Origin: Immundisolibacter sp049322795
GTDB taxonomy: Bacteria; Pseudomonadota; Gammaproteobacteria; Immundisolibacterales; Immundisolibacteraceae
Assembly (NCBI GenBank): GCA_049322795.1
Contig: JBMOQH010000016.1
Location: 1 to 64,000, forward strand
Length of the DNA stretch: 64,000 nt
Direction: 5' to 3'
Shown here: piece after piece, positions 40,914 to 49,820 of the stretch
Layout of the letters: each line of letters starts with the position of its first letter
Position numbering within the stretch: the stretch's first letter is position 1
Translations under genes and position numbers: made by a program
The notes under the pieces: generated by a model
What the model was told of the DNA's origin: nothing
Databases searched by the model: none
What the model saw: the letters and a program-made list of their open reading frames with translations, nothing else

Positions 40914-42607
40914 GCGGCGAGCGCCTCGACGTGGGCGTCGGTCTCGCCAGCGAGGCCGGCCGCCGACCGGGCAACGAGGACTTCGTGGCCGCCGACCGCC
41001 CCGCCGGCAGCCGCGGCCGGCACGACTTCGCCGCCGCCATTGCCGACGGCGTTGGCGGCGGGCCGGGCGGCCGACTGGCGTCGGAAACCGCGGTGCGGGC
41101 GTTTCTGGACGGCTATTTCGGGCTGCCCATCACGCTCGGCGCCGAGCGCGCCGGGGCGCAATCGCTGCGGGCGGTGAACCGCTGGCTGCACGGTCTCGCC
41201 CACCAGAGCCCCGACCTGCGCGGCATGGCGACCACGTTCAGCGCGCTGCTGCTGCGCGGACGCGAGGCGCACGTGCTGCACGTGGGCGACAGCCGCGTCT
41301 ACCGCCTGCGCGACGCGCACCTGCAGTGCCTGACCACCGATCACGTGCACGCGCAGCCGGACCTGCGCCACGTGCTGCTGCGGGCGCTGGCGCTCGAGGA
41401 CGGCCTGCACGCCGACGCCAGCCGCCATGCGCTGCGGGTGCACGACCGGTTTCTGCTGTGCACCGATGGCGTGCACGGGGTGCTGTCGGACCGCCGCCTG
41501 CTGGAACTGCTGGCCTACCGCACCGACCCGCAGACCAACGCGACGCACATCGTGCAGGCGGCGCTCGACGCCGGCAGTCGCGATAACGCCAGCGTGCTGG
41601 TGCTCGACGTGCTGGCCTTGCCGCCGCTCGACCAGACCGGGCTCGAAGCCACGCTGGCCGGCCTGCCGCTGCTGCCGCTGCCCAGGGCCAACGAGCAGGT
41701 CGACGGCTTTGAACTGCTCGAACAAATCTCGGACGGCCGCTACAGCCGCCTGTTCAAGGCCACCGATCTGGTCGACGGCCGGCAGGTGGCGCTGAAGTTC
41801 CCGCACCCGCGTGTAGAAGACGAAACCCTGTACCGGCGGGCCTTTCTGCGCGAGGCGTCGGTGGCGGCGCAGGTGCGCAGCCCGTACGTGGCGGAGGTGA
41901 TCGAGCTGGCGCCCGAGCGCCAGACACGCCTGTATTCGGTGATGCCGTTCTATGTCGGCGAGACGCTCGAGCGGCGCCTGCGGCGCGGCCCGCTGCCGCT
42001 TGCCGAGGGCATCGCCATCGCCAGTCGCGTCGGGCGCGCGGTCGATGCGCTGCACCGCCGGCGCATCGTGCACCGCGACATCAAGCCCGACAACGTGCTG
42101 CTGCTGGCGGACGGCGGCCTGCGCCTGCTGGATCTCGGCGTCGCCCGGCTGCCGGGCGTGCAGACGGCCCCCGACGAGGACATCCCCGGCACGCCGAGCT
42201 ATCTGGCGCCGGAAATGTTCGACGGCAACGCCGGCGACGAGCGCACCGACGTGTTCGCGCTCGGCGTGACGCTGTACCGCATGTTCACGGCGCACTACCC
42301 GTACGGCGAGGCCGAGGCCTTCACGCGGCCGCGGTTCACGCGCCGCCAGCCGCTGGCGCACTACCGGCCGGACCTGCCGGCGTGGCTCGATGCGGTGCTG
42401 GCACGCGCCACGGCGGTGCAGCCCGACGAGCGCCATGCCCACGTGGCGGACCTGGTGAGCGACCTGGAGCACGGCCTGTCGGGCGCCGCGGGCACCACCG
42501 TGACGCCGCGCCAACCGCTGTATGCCCGCAATCCGCTGCGGTTCTGGCAGGGTCTGTCGCTGCTGCTGCTGATCGCCCTGTTGGTGGCTCTGGCCAGGCA
42601 ACACTGA
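40910..42607 (+). CDS. Bifunctional PP2C phosphatase / Ser-Thr protein kinase, membrane-anchored
   Basis: 565 residues. PP2C domain (1 to about 240): RPGNEDF, AAIADGVGGGPGG, HVGDSRVYRLRD, LCTDGVHGVLSD and SRDNASVLVLD hold the metal-binding aspartates. Kinase domain (about 265-535): ALKFPHPRVED with the ATP lysine, HRRRIVHRDIKPDNVLLL, then DLGVARLPG in place of DFG, GTPSYLAPEMF and TDVFALGVTLYRM. A single C-terminal transmembrane helix ends the protein. The GTG at 40910 overlaps the narK stop. Similar PP2C-kinase fusions accompany nitrate-assimilation transporters in other proteobacteria; targets are unknown. Confidence 0.88.
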   Translation: MSGERLDVGVGLASEAGRRPGNEDFVAADRPAGSRGRHDFAAAIADGVGGGPGGRLASETAVRAFLDGYFGLPITLGAERAGAQSLRAVNRWLHGLAHQSPDLRGMATTFSALLLRGREAHVLHVGDSRVYRLRDAHLQCLTTDHVHAQPDLRHVLLRALALEDGLHADASRHALRVHDRFLLCTDGVHGVLSDRRLLELLAYRTDPQTNATHIVQAALDAGSRDNASVLVLDVLALPPLDQTGLEATLAGLPLLPLPRANEQVDGFELLEQISDGRYSRLFKATDLVDGRQVALKFPHPRVEDETLYRRAFLREASVAAQVRSPYVAEVIELAPERQTRLYSVMPFYVGETLERRLRRGPLPLAEGIAIASRVGRAVDALHRRRIVHRDIKPDNVLLLADGGLRLLDLGVARLPGVQTAPDEDIPGTPSYLAPEMFDGNAGDERTDVFALGVTLYRMFTAHYPYGEAEAFTRPRFTRRQPLAHYRPDLPAWLDAVLARATAVQPDERHAHVADLVSDLEHGLSGAAGTTVTPRQPLYARNPLRFWQGLSLLLLIALLVALARQH

Positions 42608-42608
42608 T

Positions 42609-42624
42609 TGGCACGCAGCGTGCT
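42609..42624 (+). promoter_or_regulatory. Sigma-54 promoter of the nrt operon
   Basis: TGGCACGCAGCGTGCT has an exact TGGCAC -24 box, GG and GC exactly 10 nt apart, and one deviation in the -12 box. It begins 2 nt after the kinase stop codon. The predicted start, near 42634, leaves a 160-nt leader. Confidence 0.75.
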
Positions 42625-42649
42625 TTTCCATAACCGTTGATTGACGTTC

Positions 42650-42722
42650 CCGGCGCAGGCAATGCTGCCAGCACCGGAACCCGAACACAGGACCGGGCAG
42701 CGCCAGTGGCGGCGCCGCCGGG
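42650..42722 (+). promoter_or_regulatory. Two-hexaloop ANTAR (NasT/NasR-type) antitermination motif
   Basis: P1 (42650-42677) is a stepped stem CCGG, GC, GGC, each step set off by one mismatch, closing the loop AATGCT. P2 (42693-42722) is a stem with core GCGCC/GGCGC closing AGTGGC, again with a mismatch below the core. Both loops are six bases with A at position 1 and G at position 4, the recognition signature of ANTAR antiterminator proteins. The motif precedes an intrinsic terminator and a nitrate transporter operon, the standard NasT/NasR setting. The regulator gene itself is not in the window. Confidence 0.8.
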
Positions 42723-42736
42723 TCAGGGGCAACGAA

Positions 42737-42772
42737 GCCCACCGTCGCACACGCGGCGGTGGGCTTTTTTTT
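42737..42772 (+). terminator. Leader terminator (attenuator) before nrtA
   Basis: Perfect 8-bp stem GCCCACCG/CGGTGGGC (42737-42744 with 42757-42764) followed by eight Ts (42765-42772), 24 nt before the nrtA ATG and inside the operon leader. Read-through is presumably controlled by the upstream two-hexaloop motif. Confidence 0.88.
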
Positions 42773-42795
42773 GGCATCGAACCGACGGAGTGACC

Positions 42796-44079
42796 ATGGA
42801 CGAGCTCGACAAGACCGCCACCAACGCCGGCGCGCCCGCCGATCCGGCCCGCCGCAGCCTGCTGCGCGGCGCGCTGGTCACCACCGGCGCGGCGGCGCTG
42901 CTGAACCTGGTGCCGGCGCCGATCCGCAGCGCCGCCTGGGCGGCCGGCTCGGATGCACCCGAGAAGCCGGACCTGAAGATCGGCTTCATCCCGCTGACCG
43001 ACTGCGCGCCAGTCGTGATGGCCGCCCTGAAGGGCTTCGACAAGAAGTACGGGCTCACCATCACGCCGACCAAGGAAGCCTCCTGGGCCGCCGTGCGCGA
43101 CAAGCTGATGTACGGCGAGATCGACGCCGCGCACGTGCTGTATGGCCTGATCTATGGCGTGCAGCTCGGCACGCGCGGCCCGCAGAAGGACATGGCCGTG
43201 CTGATGTCGCTCAACAACAACGGCCAGGCCATCTCGCTCTCGAACGACCTCAAGGCCGCCGGCGTCACCGACGGCGCCGGGCTCAAGAAGCTGGTGGACG
43301 GCAAGGCGCGCGACTACACCTTCGCCCAGACCTTCCCGACCGGCACGCACGCCATGTGGCTGTACTACTGGCTGGCCGCCAACGGCATCCACCCGTTCAA
43401 GGACGTGAAGAACATCGTGGTACCGCCGCCGCAGATGGTGGCCAACATGCGCGTCGGCAACATGGACGGCTTCTGCGTGGGCGAGCCCTGGAACGCGCGT
43501 GCCATTGCCGACGGCATCGGCTTCACCGCCGTCACCTCGCAGGAAATCTGGCCCGATCACCCGGAAAAGGTGCTCGGCACCACGGCCGAGTTCGTCGCCC
43601 AGTACCCGAACACCGCCCGCGCCATGACGGCGGCCGTGCTGGACGCCGCCCGCTGGTGCGACGCGCAGGAAAACCGCGCCGAGATGGCAGACGTGATCGC
43701 CGCCAAGTCTTACGTGAACTGCCCGGTGGACATCATCAAGGGCCGCATCCTGGGTGAGTACGAAAACGGTCTCGGCAAGAAGTGGACCGATCCGAAGCCG
43801 ATGCGCTTCTTCGGCGACGGCGGGGTCACCTACCCGTGGCTGTCGGACGGCATGTGGTTCCTCACCCAGCACCGCCGCTGGGGCTTGATGGACAAGGATC
43901 CCGACTACCTGGCTGTCGCCAAGGCGGTGAACCGCCTCGACGTGTACGCCCAGGCCGCCGCCGCCGTAGGCGTGGCGGCACCCAAGGATGCGCTGCGCAG
44001 CTCGACGCTGATCGACGGCACGGTGTGGGACGGTGCCGATCCCGCCGCCTACGCGGCCTCCTTCGCCATCAGGACCTGA
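42796..44079 (+). CDS. nrtA: Nitrate ABC transporter, periplasmic binding protein
   Basis: 427 residues. A twin-arginine (Tat) signal (RRSLLRGALVTTGAAALL, cut near AWA-AG at about residue 51) precedes the NrtA/NasF fold: LKIGFIPLTDCAPVVMAALK, EASWAAVRDKLMYGEIDAAH, MDGFCVGEPWNARAI. The acidic binding-site region and overall length match nitrate-binding NrtA, with bicarbonate-binding CmpA the close alternative. Leader control by a two-hexaloop motif and the NarK neighbourhood favour nitrate. An ACGGAG Shine-Dalgarno lies 5 nt before the ATG. Confidence 0.88.
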   Translation: MDELDKTATNAGAPADPARRSLLRGALVTTGAAALLNLVPAPIRSAAWAAGSDAPEKPDLKIGFIPLTDCAPVVMAALKGFDKKYGLTITPTKEASWAAVRDKLMYGEIDAAHVLYGLIYGVQLGTRGPQKDMAVLMSLNNNGQAISLSNDLKAAGVTDGAGLKKLVDGKARDYTFAQTFPTGTHAMWLYYWLAANGIHPFKDVKNIVVPPPQMVANMRVGNMDGFCVGEPWNARAIADGIGFTAVTSQEIWPDHPEKVLGTTAEFVAQYPNTARAMTAAVLDAARWCDAQENRAEMADVIAAKSYVNCPVDIIKGRILGEYENGLGKKWTDPKPMRFFGDGGVTYPWLSDGMWFLTQHRRWGLMDKDPDYLAVAKAVNRLDVYAQAAAAVGVAAPKDALRSSTLIDGTVWDGADPAAYAASFAIRT

Positions 44080-44082
44080 GCC

Positions 44083-45006
44083 ATGGCCACCGTGATTGCG
44101 CTGGCCACCGCCAAACCCGTCGAGGCGCCCATGACTCCGCCCGAGCCCCCGCCGGAACCCCAGGCGGCCGCAGCAACCCCCACCGCGCACGAACCCGCGT
44201 CGCCCGCGTCCGGCCCGACCTGGCTGCGCGCGAGCGGTCCCCATCCGGGCGTGCAGGCTTTCGTGCGCGGTGCGGTGGCAACGCTCGCCGGCCTGCTGGT
44301 GCTGCTGCTGCTTTGGTCGGCGCTTGCCGCCAACACCCAACTGCCGGGGCCGGGCTCGACCTGGAACTCCGCGGTCGAGCTGTTCAGCGATCCGTTCTAC
44401 CGGAACTCGCCGAACGACCAGGGCATCGGCTGGAACGTGCTGGCATCGCTGAAGCGGGTCGGGCTCGGCTTCGGGGCGGCGGCGCTGGTCGGCATCCCGA
44501 TTGGCTTTCTGATCGGCCGCTTCCGCTTTCTGGGCGCGGCGGCCGGGCCGGTCATCAGCCTGCTGCGGCCGGTCTCACCGCTGGCCTGGCTGCCGATCGG
44601 ACTGCTGCTGTTCAAGTCGGCCGAACCGTCGGCCATCTTCGCCATCTTCATTTGCAGCATCTGGCCGATGATCATCAACACCGCGTCGGGCGTGCAGCAG
44701 GTGCCGCACGAATATCTCGACGTGGCGCGCGTGCTGCGCCTGTCCGAGTGGACGGTGTTCCGACGCATCCTGCTGCCCGCCAGCCTTCCGCATGTGCTGA
44801 CCGGCGTGCGCCTGTCGGTGGGCGTCGCCTGGCTGGTGATCGTGGCTGCCGAGATGCTGACCGGCGGCGTCGGCATCGGTTTCTGGGTGTGGGACGAGTG
44901 GAACAACCTGAACGTCGAACACATCCTGATCGCCATCTTCGTCATCGGCGCGGTGGGACTGCTGCTGGAGCAGGCCCTGCTGCTGCTGGCCCGCCGCCTG
45001 CCCTGA
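44083..45006 (+). CDS. nrtB: Nitrate ABC transporter permease
   Basis: 307-residue inner-membrane permease. A roughly 60-residue proline/alanine-rich cytoplasmic N-terminus precedes about six membrane segments. LLRPVSPLAWLPIGLLLF and the EAA-loop LDVARVLRLSEWTVFRRILLP (ATPase contact) are typical of NrtB/SsuC-type permeases. It starts 3 nt after nrtA. The long N-terminal extension is unusual. The stop lies inside a strong hairpin. Confidence 0.88.
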   Translation: MATVIALATAKPVEAPMTPPEPPPEPQAAAATPTAHEPASPASGPTWLRASGPHPGVQAFVRGAVATLAGLLVLLLLWSALAANTQLPGPGSTWNSAVELFSDPFYRNSPNDQGIGWNVLASLKRVGLGFGAAALVGIPIGFLIGRFRFLGAAAGPVISLLRPVSPLAWLPIGLLLFKSAEPSAIFAIFICSIWPMIINTASGVQQVPHEYLDVARVLRLSEWTVFRRILLPASLPHVLTGVRLSVGVAWLVIVAAEMLTGGVGIGFWVWDEWNNLNVEHILIAIFVIGAVGLLLEQALLLLARRLP

Positions 45007-45085
45007 GAGCGCGTGACTTTTTCACGCTCTCAGGCCGGCCAGGGCCTGATTCGCGGGAGCAAGTCCGGGCGTGTACCGGACTTGC
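45003..45085 (-). repeat. Divergent copy E of the composite repeat, inside the nrt operon
   Basis: Read on the minus strand: an 8-bp stem CAAGTCCG/CGGACTTG (45060-45067 with 45077-45084) closing GTACACGCC, the same loop as copy A, preceded by the shared TCGCCTCG flank and followed by GCTCCCGCGAAT as in copy A. The rest is replaced by two other hairpins; the larger, 45003-45032, overlaps the nrtB stop. It separates nrtB from nrtC. Confidence 0.65.
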
Positions 45086-45140
45086 GAGGCGACAAATGGA
45101 CAGGATGTGCGTTTCCTGAAAAACCGACCGGAGCACTGTC

Positions 45141-45938
45141 ATGAACGACGCGAAATTCCTCACCGTCGAAAAAGTCGACGTCACCTTCGACACGGCAAAA
45201 GGCCCGCTCACCGTGCTGCAGGGCGCCAGTTTCGATGTCGCGCGCGGCGAGGTGGTGGCGCTGATCGGCCACTCGGGCTGCGGCAAGTCGACCCTGCTGA
45301 ACGTGGTCGCCGGCCTGCACAAGGCCAGCCGCGGCGGCGTCACGCTGGAGGGCCGCGAGGTGACCGAGCCCGGGCCGGACCGCGCCATGGTGTTCCAGAC
45401 CCACGCGCTGCTGCCGTGGCTGTCGTCCTACGACAACGTGCGCCTGGCTGTGGACCGCGTGTTCGGCAAGACCAAGACCAAGGCCGAGCGACACGACTGG
45501 ACCATGGAACACCTCGAGGAGGTGCACATGGCCCATGCCGCCGACCGCAAGCCGGGCGAGATTTCGGGCGGCATGCGCCAGCGCGTCGGCATCGCCCGGG
45601 CGCTCGCCATGCAGCCGAAGGTGCTGCTGATGGACGAGCCGTTCGGCGCGCTCGACGCGCTCACCCGCGCGTCGCTCCAGGACTCGCTGCTGGAACTGCA
45701 GGCCAGCCTCGGCATGACGGTGATCATCGTCACCCACGACGTGGACGAGGCGGTGCTGCTGTCGGACAAGGTGGTCATGCTCACCAACGGCCCGAACGCC
45801 CACGTCGGCGAAATCGTGCCGGTGCCGCTGGCGCGGCCGCGCGACCGGCTGGCGCTGGCCGAGGACCCCGCCTTCACGCACTCCCGGGCGGAACTGCTGC
45901 GCTTCCTGCACAGCGCCCACCCGGCCAAGGCGGCCTGA
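45141..45938 (+). CDS. Nitrate ABC transporter ATP-binding protein
   Basis: 265-residue ATPase energising NrtAB, equivalent to NrtD or the ATPase half of NrtC. Walker A GHSGCGKST, Q-loop FQTHALLPWLSS, signature ISGGMRQRVGIARAL, Walker B VLLMDEPFGALDALTR, switch His in VTHDVDEAVLLS. No C-terminal NrtA-like regulatory domain, so it differs from cyanobacterial NrtC. The 134-nt gap to nrtB holds repeat copy E. It converges with lolD with 12 nt between stops. Confidence 0.9.
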   Translation: MNDAKFLTVEKVDVTFDTAKGPLTVLQGASFDVARGEVVALIGHSGCGKSTLLNVVAGLHKASRGGVTLEGREVTEPGPDRAMVFQTHALLPWLSSYDNVRLAVDRVFGKTKTKAERHDWTMEHLEEVHMAHAADRKPGEISGGMRQRVGIARALAMQPKVLLMDEPFGALDALTRASLQDSLLELQASLGMTVIIVTHDVDEAVLLSDKVVMLTNGPNAHVGEIVPVPLARPRDRLALAEDPAFTHSRAELLRFLHSAHPAKAA

Positions 45939-45950
45939 GTCTCGGGGCAG

Positions 45951-46632
<682 letters not shown>

Positions 46633-46640
<8 letters not shown>

Positions 46641-47877
46641 AACGCAGCGCCTCGGCGGGATCGGTGCGGGCGGCGCGCCACGCCGGGTAGAGCGTCGCCA
46701 GCAGCGACAGCAGCAGGGCGAGACCGGCGATGCGCGTCACGTCGCCGGTGTCGAGGCGCGACGGCAGGCTGGAGATGTAATAGACGTCGGTCGGCCACAG
46801 GCTCACGTGCAGCGTGCGTTCGATCCACGGCACGAGTGTTTCGATGTTGAGCGCCAGCGCGACGCCGCCGATCAGGCCCAGCAGCGTGCCGACCACGCCG
46901 ATGACCGCGCCCTGCACCACGAACACGCCCATCACGCTGCCCGGCGTCGCGCCCATGGTGCGCAGAATGGCGATGTCGGCGCGTTTGTCGGCCACCATCA
47001 TGACCAGCGTCGAGATGATGTTGAACGCGGCCACGCCGACGATCAGCGACAGGATGATGAACATCACCGTCTTCTCGGTGCGCACGGCGCGAAAGAAATT
47101 GACGTGCTGGCGCGTCCAGTCGCTGACGGCGAAGTACGGCATGCGCTCGGCGAGCCGCTGCGCCACGGTCGGTGCCCGCATCAGATCGTCCAGCCGCAGG
47201 CGCAGGCCGCTTACCGCATCGCCCAGGCGCACCAGACGCTGCGCGTCCGGCAGCGCCACCAGCGCCAGCGCGCTGTCGTACTCGTACATGCCGGCCGAGA
47301 AGTAACCCAGCACCGTGAAGCGCTTCATGCGCGGCAGCACGCCGGCCGGCGTGGCGCTGGCCTCCGGGATCAGCACCGTCACCTTGTCGCCCGGTTTGGC
47401 GCCAAGCGCCACGCCCAGATCCCGCCCCAGAATGATGCCGAACTCGCCCGGCTGCAGCGCCGTCAGGGTGGTTTCGGTGGTGTTCAGCGTCAGCGCCGCC
47501 ACCTTGGGTTCCTGCACCGGGTCGATGCCGCGCAGCAGCACGCCGCTGGCGTTGCCGGCGAACGAGATCATGGCCTCGGTTTCCACGTAGGGCGCGCTCG
47601 CCAGCACCTCGCCTTCGCCCACCACCAGTTTCTGCACGTCCTCCCAGCGGCGCAGCGCGCCGCCGTCACCGCTGACGGTGACGTGCGCCACCATGCCGAG
47701 AATGCGCGAGCGCAGCTCCTGCTCGAAGCCGTTCATCACCGAGATGACCGTGATCAGCGCCGTCACGCCGAGCGCGATGCCGGCCATCGACACCAGGCTG
47801 ATGAAGGAGATGAAGTGATTGCGGCGCTTCGCCCGCGTGTACCGCAGGCCGATGAAGATTTCGTAGGGCTTGAACAT
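46633..47877 (-). CDS. lolC: Lipoprotein-releasing system permease, LolC/LolE family
   Basis: 414 residues. One N-terminal helix after FIGLRYTRAKRRNHFISFIS, a large periplasmic MacB-PCD domain (about 50-260), then three C-terminal helices with ILRTMGATPGSVMGVFVVQG. Only one LolC/E-type permease gene is present beside lolD, so it may act as a homodimer (LolF-type), or the partner lies elsewhere. It starts 3 nt after the preceding unknown gene. Confidence 0.92.
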
Positions 47878-47880
47878 GGC

Positions 47881-48462
47881 TCAGCGGGAGTCGGCGGCGG
47901 CGTATTGTCGGCCGGGATCGCGCACAAAACCGAGACGCGCGGGCAAATCCGCACGGGTGCAGCGCTCGATCGGCACGCGACCGGCGGGCAGGTCGAGGAA
48001 CACGGCCGGCGCCGCCGTGCCGGTCATCAGATCGACCAGCGCGGCGGCATCGGCCGGGCGGCCGTCGACGGTACATACGCGCTCGGCAAACCAGGACAGG
48101 CTGGCGTCGTCCACCCGACCGGCACCAAGCGTGGTCAGCAGCGTCAGTGCGCCCGCCTCGTCGAGGCACGCCGCCTGCACCGCGCCGGCCGGCTGCTCGG
48201 TGTGGGTGCGCAGCGCGCCGTCGGCCGTGACGTGCAACGCGTAGGGCGCGTAATCGAGTTGCACGTAGACCACCTGCGCGCCGTTTCGCACGCAGTAGCG
48301 GCCGGCTTCATCACGAAAGTAATGACGGTTCAAGTGCGCGCGCAGCGCCGGGTGCTCGACCGCCGCATCGCGGATCAGCCAGGCGCCGCGCGCGGTCAGG
48401 CGCAGCCAGCCGGCGAGCGGCTGGCCCACGGACCAGGCCGGTGGCGCGCCCGAACCGGTCAC
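47881..48462 (-). CDS. Uncharacterised protein between the MBL nuclease and LolC
   Basis: 193 residues; not recognised. The GTG at 48462 overlaps the MBL-nuclease stop (GTGA), so the two are translationally coupled. No signal peptide or membrane helix. Visible features: GWLRLTARGAWLIRDAAVE, HYFRDEAGRYCVRNGAQVVYVQLDYAPYAL (in parts), and a C-terminal WFAERVCTVDG region. A beta-rich cytoplasmic protein is likely. The reading frame continues upstream antisense-like over the MBL gene, but codon context and overlap favour the short form. Confidence 0.7.
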   Translation of the reverse strand: MTGSGAPPAWSVGQPLAGWLRLTARGAWLIRDAAVEHPALRAHLNRHYFRDEAGRYCVRNGAQVVYVQLDYAPYALHVTADGALRTHTEQPAGAVQAACLDEAGALTLLTTLGAGRVDDASLSWFAERVCTVDGRPADAAALVDLMTGTAAPAVFLDLPAGRVPIERCTRADLPARLGFVRDPGRQYAAADSR

Positions 48463-49814
48463 CGCAGGCGCACGCGCTGGCCGTGCAGCGGCACGCTGGC
48501 CTGCCAATCGAAGCGTTCCTGCAGGCGCAGGCGCAGCGCGTCGGCGGCGCTTTGTTCGCCGTGCGTGACGAACACCTGCCTTGGCGCCGGCAAGGCCGAC
48601 AGCCAGCGCAGCACGCCCTGCCAGTCGGCGTGCGCGGACAGGGTGCCGATACTCGCCACCTCGGCCTTCACCGTGACGTAACGGCCATGGATTTTCACCT
48701 CCCGCGCGCCCGCCTGCAGCGCCGCGCCGCGCGTGCCACCGGCCTGGTAGCCGGTCAGCAGGATGGTGTTGTGCGGGTTGCCGGCGCGCGCCTTCAGGTG
48801 GTGCAGAACCCGCCCGCCGGTGAGCATGCCGCTGGCGGAGATGATGACCATGGGGTGCGTGCGGGCGTTCAGCGCGATCGACTCCTCGCGTTCGTGCACG
48901 TAGACGGCGGTCGCACACACGGCGCGCGCCTGCGCGGCGCTCAGCCGATGCTCGCGCGCGAAGCGGCACATGAGTTCGCTGGCGTCGATGGCCATCGGGC
49001 TGTCCAGGAATACCGGCAGGTCCGGGATGGCGCCCTGCTGCTTGAGACGGTGGATGTAATACAGCAGCTCCTGGGCGCGCCCGACGGCGAAGGACGGGAT
49101 CAGCACCATGCCGCCGCGCGCGGCGGTGCGCACGATGGCATCGCCCAGATCCTGCCCCGGGTCGCCGTCCGGGTGCAGGCGATCGCCGTAGGTGGACTCG
49201 ACGATCAGGTAATCCACGGGCGGCGGCGGCGCCGGCTCGACCATGATCGGATCGTCATGGCGGCCGAGATCGCCGCTGAACAGCAGGCGCCGGCCGCCGG
49301 CCTCGATTTCCACGCTGGCCGCGCCAAGGATGTGCCCGGCCGGCTGAAAGCGCGCCCGCACACCCTCGCACGGCTCGAACCAGACGTCGAAGTCCGCGCG
49401 CTCCAGCGACGGCAGCGCGTCGATGGCGTCCTGCTTGTCGTACAGCGGCAGGGCCGGATGGTGCCGGGAGAAGCCCTTGCGGTTGGCGTACTCGGCGTCC
49501 TGCTCCTGCAGGTGCCCGCTGTCCGGCAACAGGATCTCGCACAGCGCGGCGGTGCCCCGGGTGCACCACACGCGCCCGCCGTAACCGTGCTTGACCAGGC
49601 GCGGCAGGTAACCGCTGTGGTCGATGTGCGCGTGCGTGAGCAGCACGGCATCGAGCGTGCCGGGCCTGATCGGTAGCGGCGCCCAGTTCTGCACGCGCAA
49701 CTGCTTGTAGCCCTGGAACAGGCCGCAGTCGATCAACAGCCGGCGGTCGCCCACCTCCAGCAGGTACTTCGAGCCGGTGACGGTGCCGGCCGCACCCAGA
49801 AACGTGAGGTGCAT
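48459..49814 (-). CDS. MBL-fold RNA-processing exonuclease (beta-CASP)
   Basis: 451 residues. Metallo-beta-lactamase motifs TFLGAAGTVTGSKYLLE, TLAHIDHSG-type zinc site (here LTHAHIDHSGYLP), the beta-CASP block (VFLDSPMAIDASEL; SASGMLTGGRVLHHLK) and the late His in VTHGEQSAA. It resembles the bacterial RNA-specific exonuclease/CPSF73 relatives (YsiP/TTHA0252 type). It starts 6 nt after hldD. Confidence 0.9.
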   Translation of the reverse strand: MHLTFLGAAGTVTGSKYLLEVGDRRLLIDCGLFQGYKQLRVQNWAPLPIRPGTLDAVLLTHAHIDHSGYLPRLVKHGYGGRVWCTRGTAALCEILLPDSGHLQEQDAEYANRKGFSRHHPALPLYDKQDAIDALPSLERADFDVWFEPCEGVRARFQPAGHILGAASVEIEAGGRRLLFSGDLGRHDDPIMVEPAPPPPVDYLIVESTYGDRLHPDGDPGQDLGDAIVRTAARGGMVLIPSFAVGRAQELLYYIHRLKQQGAIPDLPVFLDSPMAIDASELMCRFAREHRLSAAQARAVCATAVYVHEREESIALNARTHPMVIISASGMLTGGRVLHHLKARAGNPHNTILLTGYQAGGTRGAALQAGAREVKIHGRYVTVKAEVASIGTLSAHADWQGVLRWLSALPAPRQVFVTHGEQSAADALRLRLQERFDWQASVPLHGQRVRLR

Positions 49815-49820
49815 ACGCCG

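Noticed and set aside
39557..42607. A single 1016-codon plus-strand frame spanning narK and the kinase
   Set aside because: The first half is an out-of-frame reading of narK with no recognisable protein; the real kinase begins at the GTG at 40910 overlapping the narK stop.
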